NCBI GenBank assembly: GCA_036660615.1
Contig: JAVXAG010000014.1
Coordinates: forward strand, 1-23,640
Length of the DNA: 23,640 nt
Direction of reading: 5' to 3'
From: JAVXAG01 sp036660615
GTDB lineage: Bacteria > Bacillota > Clostridia > Peptostreptococcales > Anaerovoracaceae
This document shows, one piece after another, positions 7,851 through 14,926 of the stretch (positions are counted from its first letter, which is position 1; each line of letters starts with the position of its first letter). A model generated the notes under the pieces. It searched no databases, was not told where the DNA came from, and saw only the letters and a program-made list of their open reading frames with translations. The translations under genes were made by a program, and so were the position numbers.

Positions 7851-8755
7851 ATATGAAAGTAACCTTAAGTGGTTTGACTCTTGATAATCCTATTATCCCA
7901 GCCAGTGGCACTTTTGGATATGGCAAGGAGTTCGCAGAACTTTACGATATAAACATTTTAGGCTCTATTGCTTTTAAGGGTACTACAAAAGACCCAAGGT
8001 TTGGAAACCCGCAGCCTAGAATCGCAGAATGCGCTTCTGGAATGATAAACTCTGTTGGATTGCAAAACCCAGGAGTTGAGGCAGTCTGTGCCAATGAACT
8101 GAAATATATGTCCACTATTTATCATAAACCTGTAATCGCCAACATAAGCGGTTTTTCTATTGATGAATATGTCTACTGTGCAAAGGCTATGGATAAAGAA
8201 CCACAAGTTGGAATAATTGAAGTAAATGTCAGTTGCCCAAATGTTCATAATGGTGGAATGTCTTACGGCGTACTTCCAGAAAGTGCTGCCCAAGTTACTA
8301 GGGCAGTAAAAGCAGTTACCAGTAAACCTGTATACATTAAATTAAGTCCAAATGTTACGGACATAGTATCTATTGCCAAGGCTTGTGAAGACAGCGGTGC
8401 TGATGGTATAAGTTTGATAAATACTCTACTAGGAATGCGCATTGACATAAATAAGAGGAAACCAGTAATCGCTAATAAGGTCGGTGGATTTTCTGGACCT
8501 GCAATTTTCCCAGTAGCACTTCGAATGGTCTACCAAGTAGCTCAGGCGGTAAAAATACCTATTATTGGTATGGGTGGTGTTTCCACTGCAAGAGATGTTA
8601 TTGAAATGATTATGGCTGGCGCTACTGCAGTTCAAGTGGGTGCCGCAAACTTGGTAAATCCTTTTGCCTGCAAGGAAATAATCGAAGATTTGCCAATAGT
8701 TATGAAAGAATTAAATATTGAAAAACTTGAAGATATAATCGGTATAGTAAAATAA
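7844..8755 (+). CDS. pyrD: Dihydroorotate dehydrogenase B, catalytic (FMN) subunit
   Basis: TIM-barrel FMN enzyme oxidising dihydroorotate to orotate. The active-site cysteine of class 1 enzymes is C131 in VNVSCPNVHNGG, which distinguishes it from the serine-containing class 2 membrane enzymes. The flavin phosphate loop near the C-terminus reads GMGGVSTARD then GATAVQVGAAN. The N-terminal GTFGYGKEF and substrate-loop asparagines (MINSVGLQNPG) are typical of PyrDB. Length 303 aa is standard. GGAGG lies 7-8 bases before the ATG, within the end of pyrK (7-base overlap), which implies translational coupling and 1:1 subunit supply. With PyrK it forms the NAD-linked heterotetramer. Confidence 0.96.
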   Translation: MVDMKVTLSGLTLDNPIIPASGTFGYGKEFAELYDINILGSIAFKGTTKDPRFGNPQPRIAECASGMINSVGLQNPGVEAVCANELKYMSTIYHKPVIANISGFSIDEYVYCAKAMDKEPQVGIIEVNVSCPNVHNGGMSYGVLPESAAQVTRAVKAVTSKPVYIKLSPNVTDIVSIAKACEDSGADGISLINTLLGMRIDINKRKPVIANKVGGFSGPAIFPVALRMVYQVAQAVKIPIIGMGGVSTARDVIEMIMAGATAVQVGAANLVNPFACKEIIEDLPIVMKELNIEKLEDIIGIVK

Positions 8756-8777
8756 CCATATAATTAGGAGGATACCC

Positions 8778-9473
8778 ATGAATAAAGATGTAATAATTGC
8801 TTTGGATTTTCCAAGTGGTAAAGAAGCTCTTGATTTCCTAGACAAATTCACTGGCAAAAAGCCATATGTAAAGGTAGGAATGGAACTTTTTTATAGTGAA
8901 GGTCCAGAAATAGTAAAACAAATAAAAGCCAGAGGTCACAAAATCTTCTTGGATTTGAAGCTTCACGATATCCCAAATACTGTTGAGAAAGCCATGGCAG
9001 CTCTTTCAAAGCTTGACGTTGACATGTGCAATGTCCACGCTGCTGGTACTACTGCTATGATGAAGGCTGCTCTAAAAGGTCTAACTAGACCTGATGGAAC
9101 TCGTCCTCTATTGATTGCAGTAACTCAGCTTACTTCAACAAGTGAAGAAGTTATGCAAAGTGAATTGCTTATTAGCAAATCCCTTGACGACGTAATTGTT
9201 CAATATGCAAAAAACGCTTCTGAAGCAGGCCTTGACGGTATCGTCTGCTCGCCTCTTGAAGCCGAGAAAATCCACACAAACTGTGGAAAAGGCTTTTTGA
9301 CTGTAACTCCTGGAATTAGGTTCCAAGGAGCAACAAAAGATGACCAGGTGAGAATAACAACTCCTGCTGGTGCAAAAGCTTTGGGCTCGGACTACATTGT
9401 AGTAGGAAGACCTATTACCAAGGCGGATGATCCTGTATCCGCTTATGAACATTGTTTAGTTGATTTTTTATAA
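8778..9473 (+). CDS. pyrF: Orotidine 5'-phosphate decarboxylase
   Basis: Final enzyme of UMP synthesis, decarboxylating OMP without a cofactor; dimeric TIM barrel. The catalytic tetrad is visible: K32 (YVKVG), then D59, K61 and D64 in LDLKLHDIPNT. The phosphate-binding end is present as VTPGIR and later YIVVGRPI. Length 231 aa fits the short (group I) bacterial form. AGGAGG lies 7 bases before the ATG and 22 bases after the pyrD stop. Same operon. Confidence 0.96.
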   Translation: MNKDVIIALDFPSGKEALDFLDKFTGKKPYVKVGMELFYSEGPEIVKQIKARGHKIFLDLKLHDIPNTVEKAMAALSKLDVDMCNVHAAGTTAMMKAALKGLTRPDGTRPLLIAVTQLTSTSEEVMQSELLISKSLDDVIVQYAKNASEAGLDGIVCSPLEAEKIHTNCGKGFLTVTPGIRFQGATKDDQVRITTPAGAKALGSDYIVVGRPITKADDPVSAYEHCLVDFL

Positions 9474-9492
9474 TACAAATTTGGAGGTACTT

Positions 9493-10131
9493 ATGAAACA
9501 AGAAATTGCAAAAGCGCTGCTATCTATTGAAGCAGTTTTCCTTAAACCAGAAGACCCATTTACATGGGCAAGCGGAATAAAAAGTCCGATTTACTGTGAC
9601 AACCGTTTAATTTTGACTGATCCAGATGTTAGAACTTTAGTAGAAAACTCTTTGGCAAAGACTATTGAGGCGCATTACCCTCAGTGTGAAGTCCTTATGG
9701 GCACCAGCACCGCTGGAATCGCTCACGCTGCCATTGTTGGACATTTAATGAATCTACCTATGGGTTATGTAAGAGGCTCCGCAAAAGACCATGGCAGAAC
9801 AAACCAGATTGAGGGCAAATTATTGCCTGGTCAAAAAGTTGTTGTTGTGGAAGATTTAATATCTACTGCTGGCTCCGCAATAGAAACTGTAGAAGTATTG
9901 CAGAATGCCGGCGCTGATGTCCTTGGCATTGTAAGCATTTTTACATATGGAATGCAAAAGGGCATAGATAGAATGGCAGAAAAAAATATCAAAAATGTCA
10001 GTCTGTGCGACTTGGATGCACTGGTTTTGGTTGCGGCAGAGACAGGATATATAAAAGAATTGGACAAAAACAAAATAATTAATTTTAGGAATAATCCAGC
10101 TGATGAAAGTTGGATGAAGGGGGAGAAATAA
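9493..10131 (+). CDS. pyrE: Orotate phosphoribosyltransferase
   Basis: Transfers the phosphoribosyl group of PRPP to orotate to give OMP. The type I PRTase PRPP loop VVVVEDLISTAGSA (117-130) is intact, and the flexible catalytic loop carries GSAKDHGRTNQIEG with the lysine, histidine and arginine expected. Length 212 aa. A frame opens 11 codons earlier inside the pyrF end, but GGAGG directly precedes the ATG at 9493, and homologues start there. The stop overlaps the pyrB start by one base (TAATG). PyrE normally acts as a homodimer and supplies OMP to PyrF encoded just upstream. Confidence 0.95.
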   Translation: MKQEIAKALLSIEAVFLKPEDPFTWASGIKSPIYCDNRLILTDPDVRTLVENSLAKTIEAHYPQCEVLMGTSTAGIAHAAIVGHLMNLPMGYVRGSAKDHGRTNQIEGKLLPGQKVVVVEDLISTAGSAIETVEVLQNAGADVLGIVSIFTYGMQKGIDRMAEKNIKNVSLCDLDALVLVAAETGYIKELDKNKIINFRNNPADESWMKGEK

Positions 10132-11066
10132 TGAGTGAAAAAATCAAAAATTTAATTAACATCACCGACTTATCTGTTGAAGAAATTGATTCTTTAATTG
10201 CGGTGGCAGACGACATTGTGGCAAATCATAAGGATTACGAGGACATATGCGCACACAAAAAACTTGCTACTTTATTCTTTGAGCCAAGTACCAGAACAAG
10301 GCTAAGTTTTGAAGCGGCAATGCTTGAGCTTGGTGGAAGCGTTCTTGGATTTTCTTCTGCAAGTTCCAGTTCAGCTGCAAAAGGTGAAAGTGTAAGTGAC
10401 ACAATTAGAACTGTAGGTTGTTACGTTGACATTATCGCAATGAGACATCCTAAGGAGGGGGCTCCTATTGTAGGGTGCCAAAGAAGTACAGTTCCTATTA
10501 TCAATGCCGGTGACGGTGGCCACTTCCATCCTACTCAAACATTGACTGACCTTCTTACTATAAAGAGAGAAAAAGGCAGATTGGACTCAATGACAGTTGG
10601 CGTATGTGGCGACTTACAATTTGGTAGAACTGTCCATTCCCTAATTGAGGCTATGCTTAGATATAAGAATGTGAAATTCGTTTTAATCTCACCAGAAGAG
10701 TTGCGTGTACCAGAATATGTCAAGGAAAAAATGAATTCTGCTGGTGCTGAGTGGTGCGAAATTGAGAAGCTTGAAGATGCTATTGACCAACTTGACATAT
10801 TGTATATGACAAGGGTGCAGCGTGAAAGATTCTTTAACGAAGAAGATTATGTAAGGCTAAAAGACAGCTATATTCTCGACTTAGACAAATTAAAATCGGC
10901 TAAAAAAGATTTATCAATTCTTCACCCACTACCAAGGGTAAATGAGATTTCTGTAGAAGTCGACGATGATCCTAGAGCATGCTATTTCCGTCAGGCACTA
11001 AACGGAAAACACATAAGAATGGCTTTGATTTTATCATTGCTTGGCATTAAAAAGGAGGTAAAATAA
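10131..11066 (+). CDS. pyrB: Aspartate carbamoyltransferase, catalytic chain
   Basis: Condenses carbamoyl phosphate with L-aspartate, the committed step of pyrimidine synthesis. The carbamoyl-phosphate loop FEPSTRTRLSFE (S53, T54, R55) and the KGES loop (K84) that reaches across the subunit interface are both present, as is HPLPRVNEI near residue 265 for aspartate. Length 311 aa matches E. coli PyrB, and the neighbouring pyrI indicates a PyrB/PyrI holoenzyme under allosteric control. Ornithine carbamoyltransferase is excluded by the HPLPR motif and context. The start at 10131 overlaps the pyrE stop by one base, with GGGGGAG upstream; the end overlaps pyrI by one base. Confidence 0.96.
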   Translation: MSEKIKNLINITDLSVEEIDSLIAVADDIVANHKDYEDICAHKKLATLFFEPSTRTRLSFEAAMLELGGSVLGFSSASSSSAAKGESVSDTIRTVGCYVDIIAMRHPKEGAPIVGCQRSTVPIINAGDGGHFHPTQTLTDLLTIKREKGRLDSMTVGVCGDLQFGRTVHSLIEAMLRYKNVKFVLISPEELRVPEYVKEKMNSAGAEWCEIEKLEDAIDQLDILYMTRVQRERFFNEEDYVRLKDSYILDLDKLKSAKKDLSILHPLPRVNEISVEVDDDPRACYFRQALNGKHIRMALILSLLGIKKEVK

Positions 11067-11482
11067 TGAACATAGATGGTGTAAACAATGGCATTGTACT
11101 TGACCACATTCAAGCTGGCAAAAGTATGGAAATATATAAATTATTAAAATTAGATAAACTCGACTGCAGTGTTGCGGTAATTCAAAATGTACCTAGTACA
11201 AAATATGGCAAAAAAGACATTATAAAAATCGACGAAAATATCCAATTGGATTTTGATGTATTAGGTTACATAGATAGCAATTTGACTGTAAACAGAGTTG
11301 TTGACGGTCACCTTACTGACAAGGTTCACTTGGCACTTCCCGACACATTGACAAATGTTATAAAGTGTAAAAACCCAAGATGTATCACTTCTGTAGAGCA
11401 AGAAATTGTTCATACTTTTAAATTGGTAGACAAAGAGAAAAAGATTTACAGATGTGCTTACTGTGATGCGGAAAACAAATAA
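11066..11482 (+). CDS. pyrI: Aspartate carbamoyltransferase, regulatory chain
   Basis: Non-catalytic subunit that binds nucleotide effectors (CTP, ATP, UTP) and ties PyrB trimers together. The N-terminal effector domain begins NGIVLDHIQAGKSMEIYKLL, and the C-terminal zinc domain has four cysteines, C101, C106, C130 and C133 (CKNPRC and CAYC). Length 138 aa is slightly shorter than E. coli PyrI (about 153) at the N-terminus. Its presence means feedback control is probably at the enzyme level here, consistent with the lack of a leader attenuator. AGGAGG precedes the ATG, which overlaps the pyrB stop by one base. Last gene of the operon. Confidence 0.95.
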   Translation: MNIDGVNNGIVLDHIQAGKSMEIYKLLKLDKLDCSVAVIQNVPSTKYGKKDIIKIDENIQLDFDVLGYIDSNLTVNRVVDGHLTDKVHLALPDTLTNVIKCKNPRCITSVEQEIVHTFKLVDKEKKIYRCAYCDAENK

Positions 11483-11504
11483 ACCCCTAACTTTTCACTA
11501 ATTA

Positions 11505-11535
11505 AAATTGCTCACATTTTGTGAGCAATTTTTTT
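11505..11535 (+). terminator. Terminator of the pyr operon
   Basis: AAATTGCTCAC (11505-11515) pairs perfectly with GTGAGCAATTT (11521-11531) around a 5-base loop and runs into seven T. It is 22 bases after the pyrI stop. The complementary strand also has A-rich flanks, so it may serve the convergent amidase gene as well. Confidence 0.9.
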
Positions 11536-11541
11536 AGGTTT

Positions 11542-12288
11542 TTATGATTCTATCTCTGTGGTATCTGCCAGTTTAACCCAGCCTTTTCCGTTATATCCCC
11601 ATTCTCCACCTTTTGACAACCGGTATATTGTTAATCTTGAATTCTTTTTCATCACTGTAATTGTTCTGGACTTTGATGTTGGCTCTGACTTTAATGTAGT
11701 ATCTTTGGTAGTGGTGATTTCATATGCTAACACCCATCTTACGTGCAAATAATCCAGTATGCCCTTGGCTATGGCATTACCCATTTTTTCTTGTGCCTTT
11801 TCCCCTGTAATAAAAGGTAAATCCTCTTCATTATCAATAAATCCACACTCGACCAAAAACGAAGGCATATTAGTGTAATTCAGCATACCCAAATCGTTTC
11901 TTGCTTTAAGTCCCCTACTATTTTGTTCTGTGTACTTTGTGATTGCTTGATTTACACACTGTGCAATTTCTTTGCTTCTGCTACTGCTTGGCACATAACA
12001 AACCTCTGCGCCTTTGCCTCCGCCAGCGTTTATATGACCATCGAAACATACAGTTACTTTTTTGCTATTAAACAGTGCTACTTTTGTGTTTATGCTGCTG
12101 TTTCTATTTGTGGTTCTAGTCAAATAGGTTACCACTCCCCGCCTTTTTAGAAACGCCGCAGTCTCCATAACTATGGGTAAAATCAATTTTGCTTCTGTTT
12201 TTCCAAACGCCGTTGCCCCAACATCGTCTCCTCCATGACCGACTCCGCATCCGCAACTCAAGGTCATACTGTTCGTATATTCTTCCAT
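11542..12288 (-). CDS. N-acetylmuramoyl-L-alanine amidase (Amidase_3) with C-terminal SH3-like domain
   Basis: Zinc amidase that cuts the lactyl-peptide bond of peptidoglycan. Amidase_3 domain (about residues 8-185) with zinc ligands H18 (GVGHGG), E32 (KTEAKL) and H85 (FDGHINAGGG) and the catalytic glutamate E147 (LVECGFI). The C-terminal 60 residues (about 188-248) look like a bacterial SH3 module (TLKSEPTSKSR, WGYNGKGWVKL) that would hold the enzyme on the wall. There is no signal peptide or membrane segment, as in mother-cell or phage lysins such as CwlC-type enzymes. The start ATG has GAGGTG 7-8 bases upstream; a second ATG seven codons in is possible. It follows the GH18 gene by 18 bases, so the two wall enzymes are probably made together. 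No phage genes are nearby. Confidence 0.9.
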   Translation of the reverse strand: MEEYTNSMTLSCGCGVGHGGDDVGATAFGKTEAKLILPIVMETAAFLKRRGVVTYLTRTTNRNSSINTKVALFNSKKVTVCFDGHINAGGGKGAEVCYVPSSSRSKEIAQCVNQAITKYTEQNSRGLKARNDLGMLNYTNMPSFLVECGFIDNEEDLPFITGEKAQEKMGNAIAKGILDYLHVRWVLAYEITTTKDTTLKSEPTSKSRTITVMKKNSRLTIYRLSKGGEWGYNGKGWVKLADTTEIES

Positions 12289-12306
12289 CTTGCTACACCT
12301 CTTCTT

Positions 12307-13287
12307 TTATATTTTGATAACGGTATACATCTCTTGCAACACCCTAGAATTTATAGGTGAATAGTCCATAATATTCCAATAGGATACTCCTGCAAATCCA
12401 TATTCTTCAACTAATGCAAGTTTCGCTCTTATGCTCTCCTCATTTTCAAACCACACAACGTGTTCTTTCCCGTCTTTATCAACATAATTAAAAAATGGCG
12501 TCTGTGCTTCTTTATCAAATTCAATTGGAACTCCATACTCCTTTGCAAGTTCCACTGCCTTCATATGTGACACTTTTTTTGCCTTGGATTTTCCTTGTAC
12601 GAAAGGCAGTGTCCAATCGTATCCATAGTTTGGCATTCCCATAAGTATTTTTTCTGGTGGGATTTCGGATACTCCATAATCAAGGACTCGGCGCACTGCA
12701 TTTATAGGGGCCACCGCCATAGGTGGTCCATACGTGTAACCCCACTCATATGTCATAAGCAACACCAAATTGGCCGCCTTGCCCATTCCCGCATAGTCGT
12801 GGCCTTGATAAAGGACTCCTATCTGGTCTGCCGAAGTTTTCGGTGCAAGTGCCACTGTAACTATGTATCCCATAGGATTAAGAGTTTCCCTTGCCTCATT
12901 TACAAGAGCTACATATTCATCTCTGTTTTTTTCTGGAATATATTCAAAGTCAAAGTCTACACCATACAAGCCTTTCTTTTTTATTGTGTCCAAAATGTTT
13001 TTAATTAAATTCGTTCTAGCCGCTGGATTCTCCAAAAGCACCGATGCGATTTCATCATTGAATTTTCCATTAGCATCCATAGGAGTAAGTACCATCAAGG
13101 CTTTCACCCCATTGCCATTAGCCGATTTGATTAACTTTTCGTCTTTTAGGTCGATTACCCCTCCTTCTTTTGTAATTCCATAACTAAATGTAGAAAGAAA
13201 GGTTAAATCTTGTAACCATAACTTTAGAACTTCAGTATCAATTGACGGATACGCATATCCGTTTACTATTATGCTTCTTTTTGGCAT
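12307..13287 (-). CDS. Glycoside hydrolase family 18 protein (spore-type peptidoglycan N-acetylglucosaminidase or chitinase-like)
   Basis: TIM-barrel GH18 domain filling almost the whole 326-aa protein. The catalytic strand reads LYGVDFDFEYIP with D111, D113 and the acid E115. The end motif GVSYWNIMDYSP is also typical, as is LMTYEWGYTYGPPMAVAP for strand 6. In Bacillus the related SleL/YaaH and YdhD proteins add LysM domains; here no LysM and no signal peptide are seen. This fits an enzyme acting in the mother cell or released by lysis, but other GH18 roles cannot be excluded. The frame is open 14 codons upstream; the ATG at 13287 was chosen for GGAGG 9-10 bases before it. It is the first gene of a pair with the amidase. 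Confidence 0.85.
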   Translation of the reverse strand: MPKRSIIVNGYAYPSIDTEVLKLWLQDLTFLSTFSYGITKEGGVIDLKDEKLIKSANGNGVKALMVLTPMDANGKFNDEIASVLLENPAARTNLIKNILDTIKKKGLYGVDFDFEYIPEKNRDEYVALVNEARETLNPMGYIVTVALAPKTSADQIGVLYQGHDYAGMGKAANLVLLMTYEWGYTYGPPMAVAPINAVRRVLDYGVSEIPPEKILMGMPNYGYDWTLPFVQGKSKAKKVSHMKAVELAKEYGVPIEFDKEAQTPFFNYVDKDGKEHVVWFENEESIRAKLALVEEYGFAGVSYWNIMDYSPINSRVLQEMYTVIKI

Positions 13288-13381
13288 CACTATTTTCCTC
13301 CGTTTTGTTCCATCTTCTTCAAAATGCATTTTGTTTTATACTATGCAAAATTGTAACATTTAGGAACTATCTCAATATCTA

Positions 13382-13410
13382 TTGACAAAAAAACCTGCAC
13401 ATATTAGAAT
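13382..13410 (+). promoter_or_regulatory. Sigma-A promoter of the first MATE gene
   Basis: TTGACA (13382-13387), a 17-base spacer and TAGAAT (13405-13410). Transcription would start near 13417, about 27 bases before the ATG. Confidence 0.7.
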
Positions 13411-13443
13411 ATACTATTTAGTGTATGGAAATGAGGTAATGAA

Positions 13444-14826
13444 ATGGACAACAGCAATGATTTTTTGGGGACGGAACCCATTGGTAAATTATTATTTAAA
13501 CTAGCGGTTCCGGCTATCACCGCTCAATTAATAAATATGCTTTATAACTTGGTAGATAGAATTTTCATAGGTCATATTGCTGACGTTGGTGCCCTTGCGT
13601 TGACTGGAGTTGGCGTATGTCTACCAATTATTTTGTTGATATCTGCTTTTGCTTCCTTAGTCAGTATGGGTGGTTCTCCTAGAGCTTCTATCTATATGGG
13701 CAAAGGCGATTACAAAAGTGCTGAGAAAATTTTAGGCAATTGTCTTTCTTTATTGATAGTTATTTCCATTATTTTGACCGTCGGCATTTTTATATGGAAC
13801 GAAGATCTGTTGCTTATGTTTGGTGCTAGTGAAAATACTATTGGATATGCCAGCAGTTATATGAAAATCTATGCCCTTGGAACAATATTTGTCCAACTTT
13901 CCCTTGGAATGAATGCCTTTATTACCGCACAAGGGTTTGCCAAGACAAGTATGTACACAGTGCTGATTGGTGCTATCTGCAATATCATCTTAGATCCAAT
14001 TTTTATATTTGTTTTGGATTTTGGCGTAGAGGGCGCCGCTATTGCAACCATTATTTCCCAAGCAATTTCATCTGTATGGGTTATTCGTTTCTTACGCAGC
14101 AAAAAGACGACTTTGAAAATTAAAAAGGAAAATCTACCTCTAAAGAAAGAGTTTATACTCCCTGCAGTTGCTCTAGGGTTTGCCCCATTTATTATGCAAT
14201 CCACCGAAAGCATATTGGCCGTTTGTTTCAATGCTTCGCTGTTAAAATATGGAGGTGATGTCGCTGTTGGTGCCATGACTATTTTGTCAAGCGTTATGCA
14301 ATTTGCAATGCTACCACTTTCAGGTCTAGGTCAAGGTGCACAACCTGTAATAAGCTATAATTTTGGTGCAGGTAATGTAGATAGAGTAAAAAAGACATTT
14401 AAAAAGCTACTTATGATCTGCTTACTATATGCTTCTTTGTTGTGGGCATTAGTAATGCTTTTCCCTGGAATGTTTGCTGCAATCTTTACATCAGACCAAA
14501 TTCTGATAGATTTCACTAAACATGCTCTCAGGATATATATGGCAACTTCCCTTGTTATGGGTATACAGATGTCTTGCCAGTTTACATTAATTGCTCTTGG
14601 CAATGCCGGTGCTTCTGTATTAATTGCAATTATGAGGAAAATTGTAATATTGATTCCTCTTATCTATATTTTGCCTTGCTTCTTCAGCGATAAAACCACT
14701 GCGGTTTACTCAGCTGAGCCATTTGCAGATGTTTTAGCGGTTCTATTCACCATTGGTATTTTTGCTTTTCAATTTAAAAAAGTTATTTCCAAACTAGAAA
14801 AAAGCCAGAACCCGCCAACGGAATAA
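13444..14826 (+). CDS. MATE family efflux transporter
   Basis: Twelve-helix multidrug and toxic compound extrusion protein of 460 aa, normally driven by a Na+ or H+ gradient. The opening (GTEPIGKLLFKLAVPAITAQLINMLYNLVDRIFIG) is the classic MatE N-terminus, and the pseudo-repeat is seen again near residue 245 (APFIMQSTESILAVCFNASL) with GLGQGAQPVISYNFGAG in the loop. This places it in the NorM/DinF-like branch common in Clostridia. Substrate unknown. GAGGT lies 6-7 bases upstream of the ATG, and it has its own promoter. No clear terminator follows; the next gene has a separate promoter about 20 bases after the stop. A second MATE gene at the far end of the window is a distant paralogue, not a duplicate. 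Confidence 0.93.
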   Translation: MDNSNDFLGTEPIGKLLFKLAVPAITAQLINMLYNLVDRIFIGHIADVGALALTGVGVCLPIILLISAFASLVSMGGSPRASIYMGKGDYKSAEKILGNCLSLLIVISIILTVGIFIWNEDLLLMFGASENTIGYASSYMKIYALGTIFVQLSLGMNAFITAQGFAKTSMYTVLIGAICNIILDPIFIFVLDFGVEGAAIATIISQAISSVWVIRFLRSKKTTLKIKKENLPLKKEFILPAVALGFAPFIMQSTESILAVCFNASLLKYGGDVAVGAMTILSSVMQFAMLPLSGLGQGAQPVISYNFGAGNVDRVKKTFKKLLMICLLYASLLWALVMLFPGMFAAIFTSDQILIDFTKHALRIYMATSLVMGIQMSCQFTLIALGNAGASVLIAIMRKIVILIPLIYILPCFFSDKTTAVYSAEPFADVLAVLFTIGIFAFQFKKVISKLEKSQNPPTE

Positions 14827-14844
14827 CAAAATTATTATGGAATA

Positions 14845-14873
14845 TTGCAATTTACTTTCAAACATTATATAAT
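14845..14873 (+). promoter_or_regulatory. Sigma-A promoter of the diguanylate cyclase gene
   Basis: TTGCAA (14845-14850), a 17-base spacer and a perfect TATAAT (14868-14873). Transcription would begin near 14880, leaving a 45-base leader that contains an AT dinucleotide run. Confidence 0.75.
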
Positions 14874-14895
14874 ACTTTACTAGTAAACAATTAAC

Positions 14896-14909
14896 ATATA
14901 TATATATAT
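14896..14909. repeat. (AT)7 dinucleotide run in the diguanylate cyclase leader
   Basis: Seven AT units lie between the predicted transcription start and the GGTGG ribosome site. Too short to infer phase variation; recorded because it sits in a leader. Confidence 0.6.
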
Positions 14910-14926
14910 GAAGGGTGGTGAAAAGT

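Noticed and set aside
11542..13287. Prophage lysis module
   Set aside because: No holin, portal, tail or integrase genes are nearby, and the GH18 partner is not a phage-lysin type.
13288..13340. Sporulation sigma-K promoter before the GH18 gene
   Set aside because: A CATAGTATA box fits the sigma-K -10 pattern CATANNNTA, but no AC pair stands at the required distance for the -35, and such short boxes are frequent in AT-rich DNA.
14896..14909. Phase-variable AT repeat controlling the diguanylate cyclase
   Set aside because: Only seven AT units, in a leader and outside the coding frame; too short to suggest slippage control. A similar AT stretch occurs before cvpA by composition alone.
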